A DNA stretch of 64,000 nucleotides from Mycolicibacterium canariasense (lineage in GTDB: Bacteria; Actinomycetota; Actinomycetes; Mycobacteriales; Mycobacteriaceae): NCBI RefSeq assembly GCF_002101555.1, contig NZ_LQOL01000068.1, positions 44,290 through 108,289 of the forward strand. Reading direction: 5' to 3'. The notes beneath the pieces are model-generated. The model worked only from the letters and a program-made list of their open reading frames with translations, searched no databases and was not told the origin of the DNA. Positions 25,604 to 38,097 of this stretch are shown in pieces (positions within the stretch are counted from its first letter, which is position 1; each line of letters begins with the position of its first letter). Both the position numbers and the translations under genes were made by a program.

Positions 25604-25760
25604 TCCACCGAAGACCGTCGGTCACCGAATTCTGTTCGGTTGAAGGTCCGGATCTATCTGTTGTTCTTCGCGCAAGCGGCTCATCAGATGCCCGGCGGCC
25701 CACGCAGGAGGACGAGGTAACAGTATTTTTCTGCGCCCCGACCTGTCCTGTGTCGGGGCG
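25604..25760 (+). promoter_or_regulatory. Ribosomal L10 leader (autoregulatory RNA of rplJ-rplL)
   Basis: In the transcribed leader two small hairpins follow each other: ACCGA/TCGGT at 25607-25622 and ACCGAA/TTCGGT at 25624-25640. A strong terminator-like hairpin CGCCCCGAC/GTCGGGGCG lies at 25734-25760. In many bacteria the L10(L12)4 complex binds such a leader to reduce rplJL expression. The secondary structure was judged by eye. Confidence 0.65.
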
Positions 25761-25825
25761 TTCGTGATTTCTGGCCTTCGTGATCACCGGTTGGTGGACG
25801 TCCCAACCATCACGAGGAGGCAAGC

Positions 25826-26362
25826 ATGGCCAAGGCTGACAAGGCCACCGCGGTCGCCGACATCGCCGAGAAGTTCAAGGAGGCGACGGCCACCGTCGTC
25901 ACCGAGTACCGCGGCCTGACGGTATCCAACCTTGCCGAGCTGCGCAGGTCGCTGGGCTCCGGCGCGTCGTACACCGTCGCCAAGAACACCTTGGTGAAGC
26001 GTGCGGCATCGGAGGCCGGCATCGAGGGTCTCGACGATCTGTTCGCCGGCCCGACCGCCATCGCGTTCATCAACGGCGAGCCCGTCGACGCCGCGAAGGC
26101 GATCAAGAAGTTCGCCAAGGACAACAAGGCGCTCGTCATCAAGGGCGGCTACATGGACGGCAAGGCGCTGTCCGTGTCCGAGGTCGAGCGGATCGCCGAC
26201 CTGGAGTCGCGCGAGGTGCTGCTGTCGCGGGTCGCCGGCGCGCTCAAGGCGAAGCAGTCCCAGGCCGCGGCGCTGTTCGTGGCGCCCGCGTCCCAGGTCG
26301 CCCGCCTGGCCGCAGCTCTGCAAGAGAAGAAGGCCGGCTCGGAAAACACCGACGCCGCCTGA
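25826..26362 (+). CDS. rplJ: 50S ribosomal protein L10
   Basis: A 178-residue stalk-base protein (AKADKATAVADIAEKFKEAT, TEYRGLTVSNLAELRRSLG). It anchors L7/L12 dimers through its C-terminal helix and binds 23S rRNA with L11. ATG 25826 follows GAGGAGGC. It is 32 bases upstream of rplL in one operon and is probably autoregulated through the leader. The tail after QVARLAAAL is Lys/Glu-rich. Confidence 0.98.
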   Translation: MAKADKATAVADIAEKFKEATATVVTEYRGLTVSNLAELRRSLGSGASYTVAKNTLVKRAASEAGIEGLDDLFAGPTAIAFINGEPVDAAKAIKKFAKDNKALVIKGGYMDGKALSVSEVERIADLESREVLLSRVAGALKAKQSQAAALFVAPASQVARLAAALQEKKAGSENTDAA

Positions 26363-26394
26363 GACCAACCACCAACAACAGATAAGGAAACACC

Positions 26395-26787
<393 letters not shown>

Positions 26788-26802
26788 TTTCGGTTCGTCG
26801 AG

Positions 26803-26828
26803 GGGCCGGGTCGGAAACGACCCGGCCC
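26803..26828 (+). terminator. Terminator of the rplJ-rplL operon
   Basis: Perfect 11-bp stem GGGCCGGGTCG/CGACCCGGCCC with a GAAA tetraloop, 16 bases past the rplL stop and followed by TTTG. Confidence 0.88.
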
Positions 26829-26968
26829 TTTGTCGTGAAGGTTGTCGCGCAACGGCGCGGCCGGCCGGTGACTTCCGTGTTGCTGAAATCCCACGTGCGC
26901 TACAGTGACTCAAGCCACAGGCGGGGGTAGGCAGGTGGCGCGGTGAGCCGTAGTCGGAAGGAAATCGT

Positions 26969-28057
26969 ATGGGCGTCCAAATCGACGTGACCGGACTGAG
27001 CAAATCGTTCGGGTCGTCGAAGATCTGGGAAGACGTCACGATGTCGATTCCCGCCGGCGAGGTCAGCGTGTTGCTGGGACCGTCCGGTACCGGTAAGTCG
27101 GTGTTCCTGAAGTCGTTGATCGGTCTGCTGCGCCCGGAGAAGGGTTCCATCGTCATCGACGGGACCAACATCCTGGAGTGCTCGGCCAAGGAGCTCTACG
27201 AGATCCGCACCCTGTTCGGTGTGCTGTTCCAGGACGGCGCGCTGTTCGGGTCGATGAACATCTACGACAACACCGCCTTCCCGCTGCGCGAGCACACCAA
27301 GAAGTCCGAGTCCGAGATCCGCAAGGTCGTGATGGAGAAGCTCGAACTGGTGGGTATGCCCAATGACGGGCACAAGTTCCCCGGTGAGATCTCCGGCGGT
27401 ATGCGCAAGCGTGCCGGCCTGGCCCGGGCGTTGGTGCTGGACCCGCAGATCATCCTGTGCGACGAGCCGGACTCGGGTCTGGACCCGGTCCGTACCGCGT
27501 ATCTGAGCCAGCTGCTCATCGATATCAACGCCCAGATCGACGCGACCGTGCTGATCGTGACGCACAACATCAACATCGCCAGGACGGTGCCGGACAACAT
27601 CGGCATGTTGTTCCGTAAGCATCTGGTGATGTTCGGGCCGCGTGAGGTGTTGTTGACCAGTGAGGAGCCGGTGGTCAGGCAGTTCCTCAACGGTCGGCGT
27701 ATCGGCCCGATCGGTATGTCGGAGGAGAAGGACGAGGCGACCGCGGCGGCCGAGCAGGCGATGTTGGAGGCCGGCCAGCATGACGGCGGTGTCGAGGAGA
27801 TCGAGGGTGTGCCGCCGCAGCTGACGGCGACCCCGGGGATGCCCGAGCGTCAGGGGGTGGCCCGGCGCCAGGCCCGGGTGCGCGAGATCCTGCACACCCT
27901 GCCCCAAGCCGCCCAGGCCGCGATCCTCGACGACCTGGAGGGCACGCACCGGTACAAGGCGCACGAGTTCGCCGAGGAGCACGTGCACCACGCCGCGCCG
28001 CAGGCCGCCGACGAGGAATTCCCGACCGCCTCCATCCCACGCGCCGTCGAGCGGTAG
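26969..28057 (+). CDS. mceG: ATPase of Mce lipid importers (MceG/Mkl)
   Basis: A 362-residue ABC ATPase that energises Mce1-Mce4 lipid and cholesterol import. Walker A is GPSGTGKS at residues 38-45, the Q-loop is in VLFQDGALFGS, the signature is GEISGGMRKRAGLARAL, and Walker B is IILCDEPDSGLD. After the nucleotide-binding domain (about 255 residues) there is a C-terminal extension ending in Ala/Glu/His-rich sequence, typical of MceG. ATG 26969 follows GGAAGG. A possible -10 (TACAGT, 26901) lies upstream of it. Confidence 0.95.
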   Translation: MGVQIDVTGLSKSFGSSKIWEDVTMSIPAGEVSVLLGPSGTGKSVFLKSLIGLLRPEKGSIVIDGTNILECSAKELYEIRTLFGVLFQDGALFGSMNIYDNTAFPLREHTKKSESEIRKVVMEKLELVGMPNDGHKFPGEISGGMRKRAGLARALVLDPQIILCDEPDSGLDPVRTAYLSQLLIDINAQIDATVLIVTHNINIARTVPDNIGMLFRKHLVMFGPREVLLTSEEPVVRQFLNGRRIGPIGMSEEKDEATAAAEQAMLEAGQHDGGVEEIEGVPPQLTATPGMPERQGVARRQARVREILHTLPQAAQAAILDDLEGTHRYKAHEFAEEHVHHAAPQAADEEFPTASIPRAVER

Positions 28058-28529
28058 CCCACGCAACCCGGTTTCACCGCGGCGCGTCCAAGATGTGATC
28101 TTCATCACGGCTGTCTTGGGCGCGCTCGTGTCGGTGGGGACCATTACTATCCAAAAGTGCACAGCAAACCGCGTGTGAAGTCTTGACGGAAGCGCCCAAA
28201 CGGGCCAGTCTGTTGGGCAGCATGTGTACACGGATTGCGGACGCCAGCCAGCGCCCCACCGCTATCACACGCGGTGGTTGAGGAATGCGCCTTCCTGCGC
28301 TATCGTTGGACGTTGCGCTGGCTGCATCCTGCCCACCCCTCATTTGCACCTGACATCGTGAACCTAGCCTGAGCCCTGCTCAGTGATCTGGTCGCGTGCC
28401 GTGCGTCCGAGGTTCGGACTGTGAGAACGCCAGCCGAACCGACGCAGATTAAAGCGGCACGAAGGAACAGGCGCCCAAGCTCATTGGGACCCTTCCAGAA
28501 GGTCGCATCAGTTGCTGGAAGGGTGCATC
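28058..28529 (+). other. Long upstream region of rpoB
   Basis: 472 bases without a gene. It carries the predicted promoter at 28278-28306, a further TTGACG at 28183-28188 that lacks a convincing -10, and a region with few open frames. The last 20 bases hold the TTGCTGGAAGGG ribosome-binding segment. No riboswitch or small gene was recognised. Confidence 0.6.
28278..28306 (+). promoter_or_regulatory. Predicted sigmaA promoter of rpoB-rpoC
   Basis: TTGAGG at 28278-28283, a 17-base spacer and TATCGT at 28301-28306; a near-consensus sigmaA promoter. It leaves a leader of about 215 bases. Confidence 0.6.
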
Positions 28530-32006
<3,477 letters not shown>

Positions 32007-32065
32007 TCGCGGCGGAGCCGCGGCGCTAATCAAGTTTCAACACCCGAAAGGGGAAAGGGAGTTAC

Positions 32066-35000
32066 GTGCTAGACGTCAACTTCTTCGATGAACTCCGTAT
32101 CGGTCTGGCGACCGCGGACGACATCCGCAACTGGTCCTACGGCGAGGTCAAGAAGCCCGAGACCATCAACTACCGCACGCTCAAGCCCGAAAAGGACGGC
32201 CTGTTCTGCGAGAAGATCTTCGGACCTACTCGCGACTGGGAGTGCTACTGCGGTAAGTACAAGCGCGTCCGGTTCAAGGGCATCATCTGTGAGCGCTGCG
32301 GCGTCGAGGTGACCCGCGCCAAGGTGCGCCGTGAGCGGATGGGCCACATCGAGCTGGCCGCGCCCGTCACGCACATCTGGTACTTCAAGGGTGTGCCGAG
32401 CCGGCTGGGCTACCTGCTGGATCTCGCCCCGAAGGATCTCGAGAAGATCATCTACTTCGCGGCCTACGTCATCACCGACGTCGACAACGAGATGCGGCAC
32501 AACGAGCTGTCCACCCTCGAGGCCGAGATGGTCGTCGAGAAGAAGGCCGTCGAGGACCAGCGCGACGCCGACCTGGAGGCCCGCGCCCAGAAGCTCGAAG
32601 CCGACCTGGCCGAGCTCGAGGCCGAGGGTGCCAAGTCCGACGTGCGCCGCAAGGTGCGCGACGGCGGCGAGCGGGAGATGCGCCAGCTGCGCGACCGGGC
32701 CCAGCGTGAACTGGACCGGCTCGACGAGATCTGGACCACCTTCACCAAGCTGGCTCCCAAGCAGCTGATCGTCGACGAGGTGCTCTACCGCGAGCTGCAG
32801 GACCGCTACGGCGAGTACTTCACCGGTGCCATGGGTGCGGAGTCGATCAAGAAGCTCATCGAGAACTTCGACATCGACGCCGAGGCCGAGTCGCTGCGCG
32901 ACACCATCAAGAACGGCAAGGGCCAGAAGAAGCTGCGTGCGCTCAAGCGTCTGAAGGTCGTCGCCGCGTTCCAGCAGTCCGGCAACTCGCCGATGGGCAT
33001 GGTGCTCGACGCCGTTCCGGTGATCCCGCCGGAGCTGCGCCCGATGGTTCAGCTCGACGGTGGCCGCTTCGCGACCTCCGACCTGAACGACCTGTACCGC
33101 CGCGTGATCAACCGCAACAACCGGCTCAAGCGACTGATCGACCTCGGTGCTCCCGAGATCATCGTCAACAACGAGAAGCGCATGCTTCAGGAGTCGGTGG
33201 ACGCGCTGTTCGACAACGGCCGCCGCGGGCGTCCGGTCACCGGACCGGGCAACCGTCCGCTCAAGTCGCTGTCCGATCTGCTCAAGGGCAAGCAGGGCCG
33301 GTTCCGGCAGAACCTGCTCGGTAAGCGCGTCGACTACTCGGGCCGTTCGGTCATCGTGGTCGGTCCGCAGCTGAAGCTGCACCAGTGCGGTCTGCCGAAG
33401 CTGATGGCGCTGGAACTGTTCAAGCCGTTCGTGATGAAGCGCCTGGTCGACCTCAACCACGCGCAGAACATCAAGAGCGCCAAGCGGATGGTCGAGCGGC
33501 AGCGTCCCCAGGTGTGGGATGTCCTCGAAGAGGTCATCGCCGAGCACCCGGTGCTGCTCAACCGCGCACCGACGCTGCACCGCCTCGGTATCCAGGCCTT
33601 CGAGCCGCAGCTGGTGGAGGGCAAGGCCATCCAGCTGCACCCGCTGGTCTGTGAGGCGTTCAACGCCGACTTCGACGGTGACCAGATGGCCGTGCACCTC
33701 CCGCTGAGCGCCGAGGCGCAGGCCGAGGCGCGCATCCTGATGCTGTCCTCGAACAACATCCTGTCTCCCGCGTCGGGCCGCCCGCTGGCCATGCCGCGTC
33801 TGGACATGGTGACCGGGCTGTTCTTCCTGACCACCGAGGTCGAGGGGGACACCGGCGAGTACACCCCGGCCACCAAGGATCAGCCGGAGACCGGCGTGTA
33901 CAGCAGCCCGGCCGAGGCCATCATGGCGCTGGACCGCGGCGCGCTGAGCGTGCGGGCCAAGATCAAGGTGCGGCTGACGCAGCAGCGTCCGCCGGCCGCG
34001 GTCGAAGCGGAGCTGTTCGAGAATGGCTGGACCCCGGGTGACGCCTGGACCGCCGAGACCACGCTGGGTCGGGTGCTGTTCAACGAATTGCTGCCCAAGG
34101 GCTACCCGTTCGTCAACGCGCAGATGTTCAAGAAGGCGCAGGCCTCGATCATCAACGATCTGGCCGAGCGCTACCCGATGATCGTCGTAGCGCAGACGGT
34201 GGACAAGCTCAAGGACGCCGGCTTCTACTGGGCCACCCGTTCGGGTGTCACGGTTTCGATGGCCGACGTGCTCGTGCCGCCGCAGAAGCAGGAGATCCTG
34301 GAGCGCTACGAGGCCGAGGCCGACTCCATCGAGAAGCAGTACCAGCGCGGCAAGCTCAACCACGACGAGCGCAACGGCGAACTGGTGAAGATCTGGCAGC
34401 AGGCCACCGAAGAGGTCGGTAAGGCGCTCGAGTCGTACTACCCCGAGGACAACCCGATCATCACGATCGTGAAGTCCGGCGCCACGGGCAACCTGACCCA
34501 GACCCGCACGCTCGCGGGCATGAAGGGCCTGGTGACCAACCCGAAGGGTGAGTACATCCCGCGTCCGATCAAGTCCTCGTTCCGCGAGGGCCTGACCGTG
34601 CTGGAGTACTTCATCAACACCCACGGTGCCCGTAAGGGTCTGGCCGACACCGCGCTGCGTACCGCCGACTCGGGTTACCTGACCCGTCGTCTGGTGGACG
34701 TGTCGCAGGACGTCATCGTGCGCGAGCACGACTGTGAGACCGAGCGCGGTATCACCGTCACTCTCGCCGAGAAGCAGGCCGACGGTTCTCTGGTGCGCGA
34801 CCAGCACATCGAGACGTCGGCGTACGCCCGCACGCTGGCCACCGACGCGGTGGACGCCGCCGGCAACGTCGTCGTCGCGCGCGGCCACGACCTGGGCGAC
34901 CCGGCCATCGACGCGCTGCTGGCGGCCGGCATCACCGAGGTGAAGGTGCGCTCCGTGCTGACCTGCACCACCGGCACCGGCGTCTGCGCCATGTGCTACG

Positions 35001-36019
35001 GCCGCTCGATGGCTACCGGCAAGCTCGTCGACATCGGCGAGGCCGTCGGTATCGTCGCCGCGCAGTCCATCGGTGAGCCCGGTACGCAGCTGACCATGCG
35101 TACCTTCCACCAGGGTGGTGTTACCGGTGGCGCCGACATCGTCGGTGGTCTGCCGCGTGTGCAGGAACTGTTCGAGGCCCGCGTGCCGCGCAACAAGGCG
35201 CCCATCGCGGACGTCGCCGGACGCGTCCGTCTCGAAGAGACCGACAAGTTCTACAAGATCACCATCATTCCCGACGACGGCAGCGAAGAGGTTGTCTACG
35301 ACAAGCTCACCCGCCGTCAGCGGCTGAAGGTGTTCAAGCACGAGGACGGCTCCGAGCGTCTGCTCTCCGACGGTGACCATGTCACCGTGGGCCAGCAGCT
35401 GATGGAGGGTGCTGCCGACCCGCACGAGGTGCTGCGTGTGCAGGGCCCGCGCGAGGTGCAGATCCACCTGGTCAAGGAGGTCCAGGAGGTCTATCGGGCC
35501 CAGGGTGTGTCGATCCACGACAAGCACATCGAGGTCATCGTCCGGCAGATGCTGCGTCGCGTCACGATCATCGACTCGGGCGCCACGGAGTTCCTGCCCG
35601 GCTCGCTCACCGAGCGCGCCGAGTTCGAGACCGAGAACCGTCGGGTGGTGGCCGAGGGCGGCGAGCCCGCGGCCGGTCGCCCGGTGCTGATGGGTATCAC
35701 CAAGGCATCGCTGGCCACCGATTCGTGGCTGTCGGCGGCGTCGTTCCAGGAGACCACCCGCGTGCTCACCGATGCGGCGATCAACTGCCGCAGCGACAAG
35801 CTGCAGGGTCTGAAGGAGAACGTGATCATCGGTAAGTTGATCCCGGCCGGTACGGGCATCGCCCGCTACCGCGACATCCAGGTTCAGCCGACCGAAGAGG
35901 CCCGCGCTGCGGCGTACACGATCCCGTCCTACGAGGATCAGTACTACAGCCCGGACTTCGGCCAGAGCACCGGCGCTGCCGTGCCGCTGGACGATTACGG
36001 ATACTCGGACTACCGGTAA
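32066..36019 (+). CDS. rpoC: DNA-directed RNA polymerase subunit beta-prime
   Basis: 1,317 residues from GTG 32066 (preceded by AAAGGGAAAGGGAG). The N-terminal zinc ribbon is CYCGKYKRVRFKGIICERCG, the catalytic magnesium-binding motif is NADFDGDQMAVH, and a second zinc site lies at VLTCTTGTGVCAMCYGRSMA. An actinobacterial insertion with a Glu/Arg/Ala-rich coiled coil sits around residues 150-220 (AVEDQRDADLEARAQKLEAD). Cotranscribed with rpoB; ends 11 bases before a strong terminator. Confidence 0.98.
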   Translation: MLDVNFFDELRIGLATADDIRNWSYGEVKKPETINYRTLKPEKDGLFCEKIFGPTRDWECYCGKYKRVRFKGIICERCGVEVTRAKVRRERMGHIELAAPVTHIWYFKGVPSRLGYLLDLAPKDLEKIIYFAAYVITDVDNEMRHNELSTLEAEMVVEKKAVEDQRDADLEARAQKLEADLAELEAEGAKSDVRRKVRDGGEREMRQLRDRAQRELDRLDEIWTTFTKLAPKQLIVDEVLYRELQDRYGEYFTGAMGAESIKKLIENFDIDAEAESLRDTIKNGKGQKKLRALKRLKVVAAFQQSGNSPMGMVLDAVPVIPPELRPMVQLDGGRFATSDLNDLYRRVINRNNRLKRLIDLGAPEIIVNNEKRMLQESVDALFDNGRRGRPVTGPGNRPLKSLSDLLKGKQGRFRQNLLGKRVDYSGRSVIVVGPQLKLHQCGLPKLMALELFKPFVMKRLVDLNHAQNIKSAKRMVERQRPQVWDVLEEVIAEHPVLLNRAPTLHRLGIQAFEPQLVEGKAIQLHPLVCEAFNADFDGDQMAVHLPLSAEAQAEARILMLSSNNILSPASGRPLAMPRLDMVTGLFFLTTEVEGDTGEYTPATKDQPETGVYSSPAEAIMALDRGALSVRAKIKVRLTQQRPPAAVEAELFENGWTPGDAWTAETTLGRVLFNELLPKGYPFVNAQMFKKAQASIINDLAERYPMIVVAQTVDKLKDAGFYWATRSGVTVSMADVLVPPQKQEILERYEAEADSIEKQYQRGKLNHDERNGELVKIWQQATEEVGKALESYYPEDNPIITIVKSGATGNLTQTRTLAGMKGLVTNPKGEYIPRPIKSSFREGLTVLEYFINTHGARKGLADTALRTADSGYLTRRLVDVSQDVIVREHDCETERGITVTLAEKQADGSLVRDQHIETSAYARTLATDAVDAAGNVVVARGHDLGDPAIDALLAAGITEVKVRSVLTCTTGTGVCAMCYGRSMATGKLVDIGEAVGIVAAQSIGEPGTQLTMRTFHQGGVTGGADIVGGLPRVQELFEARVPRNKAPIADVAGRVRLEETDKFYKITIIPDDGSEEVVYDKLTRRQRLKVFKHEDGSERLLSDGDHVTVGQQLMEGAADPHEVLRVQGPREVQIHLVKEVQEVYRAQGVSIHDKHIEVIVRQMLRRVTIIDSGATEFLPGSLTERAEFETENRRVVAEGGEPAAGRPVLMGITKASLATDSWLSAASFQETTRVLTDAAINCRSDKLQGLKENVIIGKLIPAGTGIARYRDIQVQPTEEARAAAYTIPSYEDQYYSPDFGQSTGAAVPLDDYGYSDYR

Positions 36020-36030
36020 CCGCGTAATAA

Positions 36031-36063
36031 AGAGGGCCCCCGCGCTCAGCGCGGGGGCCCTCT
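36031..36063 (+). terminator. Strong terminator of rpoB-rpoC
   Basis: AGAGGGCCCCCGCGCT (36031-36046) pairs with its complement (36048-36063), a near-perfect 15-16 bp stem with minimal loop, followed by TCGC rather than a T-run. Confidence 0.85.
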
Positions 36064-36064
36064 T

Positions 36065-36131
36065 CGCGCCGACACTACGGTTTCTGCTGTGAATCGCGCT
36101 ATTTCGCGCGATGAACCGTAGTCTCGGCGCG
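36065..36131. repeat. Second large inverted repeat after rpoC
   Basis: Outer arms 36065-36082 and 36114-36131 pair over 18 bases with one mismatch; an inner pair ATCGCGC/GCGCGAT lies between them. It starts one base after the rpoC terminator and ends 38 bases before the endonuclease IV start, which could allow a cruciform or a secondary terminator. Confidence 0.7.
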
Positions 36132-36168
36132 GAGGTGCTGCACTCGTGGGCCACCTAGACTGGACGAC

Positions 36169-36918
36169 GTGCTGATCGGTTCGCATGTCGACAATGCAGA
36201 TCCCCTGGCCGCCGCGACCGCTGACGGCGCCGACGCGGTGCAGTTCTTCCTCGGCAACCCGCAGAGCTGGAAGAAACCGGCGCCGCGTGAGGACGCCGAG
36301 ATCCTGCGGGCCTCGACGGTGCCGCTCTACGTGCATGCGCCGTACCTGATCAACGTCGCCTCGGCCAACAACAAGGTGCGCATCCCGTCGCGCAAGATTC
36401 TGCAGGACACCTGCGACGCCGCCGCGGCCATCGGCGCCACCGCCGTGATCGTGCACGGCGGGCACGCCGACGACAAGGATCTCGACGCCGGCTTCGAGCG
36501 CTGGGTCAAGGCCCTGGACGCGCTGAACACCGACGTCCCGGTGTACCTGGAGAACACCGCCGGCGGCGACCACGCGATGGCCCGCCACTTCGACACCATC
36601 GCCCGGTTGTGGGACCGCATCGGGGACAAGGGAATCGGCTTCTGCCTGGACACCTGCCACGCGTGGGCGGCGGGGGAGGCACTGGTCGACGCGGTGGACC
36701 GGATCCGGTCCATCACCGGCCGCATCGACCTGGTGCACTGCAACGATTCCCGCGACGCCGCCGGCTCGGGTGCCGACCGGCACGCCAACTTCGGGCTGGG
36801 GCAGATCGACCCGCAACTGCTGGCCGCCGTGGTCAAGGCCGCCGACGCCCCGGTGATCTGCGAGACCTCCGAAGAGGGCCGCAAGGACGACATCGCCTTC
36901 CTGCGCGAGAACGTCTAG
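36169..36918 (+). CDS. end: Endonuclease IV (AP endonuclease)
   Basis: A 249-residue TIM-barrel enzyme that cleaves 5' to abasic sites in base excision repair. Metal ligands are in VHAPYLINVAS, VIVHGGHADD, VYLENTAGGDHAM, GFCLDTCHAWAAGE, VHCNDSRDAAGS, DRHANFGLGQI and VICETSEEG, matching the trinuclear zinc site of the family. GTG 36169 is used. It corresponds to Rv0670. The position after rpoC without Rv0669c (ceramidase) differs from M. tuberculosis. Confidence 0.94.
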   Translation: MLIGSHVDNADPLAAATADGADAVQFFLGNPQSWKKPAPREDAEILRASTVPLYVHAPYLINVASANNKVRIPSRKILQDTCDAAAAIGATAVIVHGGHADDKDLDAGFERWVKALDALNTDVPVYLENTAGGDHAMARHFDTIARLWDRIGDKGIGFCLDTCHAWAAGEALVDAVDRIRSITGRIDLVHCNDSRDAAGSGADRHANFGLGQIDPQLLAAVVKAADAPVICETSEEGRKDDIAFLRENV

Positions 36919-36922
36919 GGCT

Positions 36923-37735
36923 GTGCGGGCTGCCGCGCTGCTTGCCGTCGCGCTGCTGGTGGCCGGGTGCAGCGGTCTGAGCGCCGCGGCCGCGGGGTCG
37001 ACGGTGCGCCACCTCGGCGACCGGACGTATCTGCTGTACATACCCGACGACCTGCCGCCGCAGGCCCCGCTCGTGGTGATGCTGCACGGCGGGTTCGGAT
37101 CGGCGGCGCAGGCCGAAAGAACCTATGGCTGGGACCGATTGGCCGATACCGCGAAGTTCGCGGTCGCCTACCCCGACGGTCTGGGCCGGGCCTGGAACGC
37201 GGGCGGGGGCTGCTGCGGGCGCAGCGCCACCGACGGCGTCGACGACGTCGGGTTCATCACCTCGGCGGTGACGGATGTTGCGCGAACGGTGGATATCGAT
37301 CCCAAGCGGATCTACGCCACCGGGATCAGCAACGGTGGTCTGATGGCCTACGCATTGGCCTGCAACGCGTCGGTGTTCGCCGCGATCGGACCCGATTCGG
37401 CGACCCAGCTGGACCCGTGCCCGTCACCGCACCCGACGTCGGTCCTGCACATCCACGGCACCGCGGACCCCCGGATCCGTTACGACGGCGGTCGCGGTGA
37501 CGGGTTCGTGCATATCGACGGGCCGCCCGTCCAGGAGCTGAACGCGTTCTGGCGCAATGTCGATCAGTGCGCCGCGCCCGTGGTCACCGTCGATGGGTCG
37601 GTCACGACGTCGGCGGCCGACTGTGCCGACGGACGCGGGGTGACGCTGATGACGGTCGCCGGCGGCGGCCACGAATGGCCGCCGTTCGCCACCGAACGCC
37701 TATGGCAGTTTTTCGCCGCTCATCCGGCGAGGTAG
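36923..37735 (+). CDS. lpqP: Lipoprotein esterase, LpqP-like (PHB depolymerase family)
   Basis: A 270-residue secreted lipoprotein. A signal peptide (VRAAALLAVALLVAGCSG) ends with lipobox LVAGC. The esterase fold of the polyhydroxybutyrate depolymerase/feruloyl esterase group is shown by VVMLHGGFGSA, the nucleophile in ATGISNGGLMAY, Asp in HGTADPRI and His in GGGHEWPPF. Cys pairs (GGGCCGRS) may form disulfides. It starts four bases after end, so they are probably cotranscribed. Its 3' end overlaps the convergent cupin gene by 16 bases. Confidence 0.88.
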   Translation: MRAAALLAVALLVAGCSGLSAAAAGSTVRHLGDRTYLLYIPDDLPPQAPLVVMLHGGFGSAAQAERTYGWDRLADTAKFAVAYPDGLGRAWNAGGGCCGRSATDGVDDVGFITSAVTDVARTVDIDPKRIYATGISNGGLMAYALACNASVFAAIGPDSATQLDPCPSPHPTSVLHIHGTADPRIRYDGGRGDGFVHIDGPPVQELNAFWRNVDQCAAPVVTVDGSVTTSAADCADGRGVTLMTVAGGGHEWPPFATERLWQFFAAHPAR

Positions 37736-38052
37736 ACCTTCCGCAGGGTCTCGGTGACCGTCCACACCGTCTCGGTCCCGGCGGCCAGGCGCACCACGTC
37801 GCCCGGGGCGAGCGTCAACGGTGCTGTCCCGTCGGCGAATTCGACGGTCGCCGCACCGGAGAGCACGACGAACACCTCGTCGGCCTCGACATCGGGCATC
37901 ACCCCGGGGGTCATCTCCCAGACGCCGATCTCCAGGCCGCCGAGTTCGGTCAGCGTGTGCACGCCGGTGCGGGCGGAGCTGTCGGGGACGGGCTCCAGGG
38001 TGAGTTCCAGGTCGGTGGCGCGGAGGGCGGAGTTCGGCTTCACCGCGCTCAT
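37720..38052 (-). CDS. Small cupin-domain protein
   Basis: A 110-residue single-domain cupin (IGVWEMTPGVMPDVEADEVF, VVLSGAATVEFADG, LTLAPGDVVRLAAGTETVW). The usual His-rich metal motif is replaced: the first motif reads MPDVEADE with no His-x-His, so metal binding is doubtful. Proteins of this type act as small-molecule binding or isomerising enzymes. It is convergent with lpqP and divergent from fadE8 across a 45-base gap. Confidence 0.8.
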   Translation of the reverse strand: MSAVKPNSALRATDLELTLEPVPDSSARTGVHTLTELGGLEIGVWEMTPGVMPDVEADEVFVVLSGAATVEFADGTAPLTLAPGDVVRLAAGTETVWTVTETLRKVYLAG

Positions 38053-38053
38053 A

Positions 38054-38087
38054 TTACAGATCTTGTGCGACTGTCGAAAAAATGTAA
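38054..38087. promoter_or_regulatory. Inverted repeat in the cupin/fadE8 divergent spacer
   Basis: TTACA at 38054-38058 and TGTAA at 38083-38087 form an inverted pair 24 bases apart in the 45-base spacer between divergent genes. A weak operator candidate. Confidence 0.35.
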
Positions 38088-38097
38088 CAGTGAAGAC

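Noticed and set aside
25734..25760. Reading the CGCCCCGAC stem as the end of the ROK kinase operon.
   Set aside because: It lies about 180 bases past the kinase stop and downstream of the predicted rplJ promoter, so it is better explained as part of the L10 leader.
28512..28529. Upstream TTG start for rpoB adding six residues.
   Set aside because: The purine-rich ribosome-binding sequence lies inside this stretch and is correctly spaced for TTG 28530 instead; kept only as an alternative.
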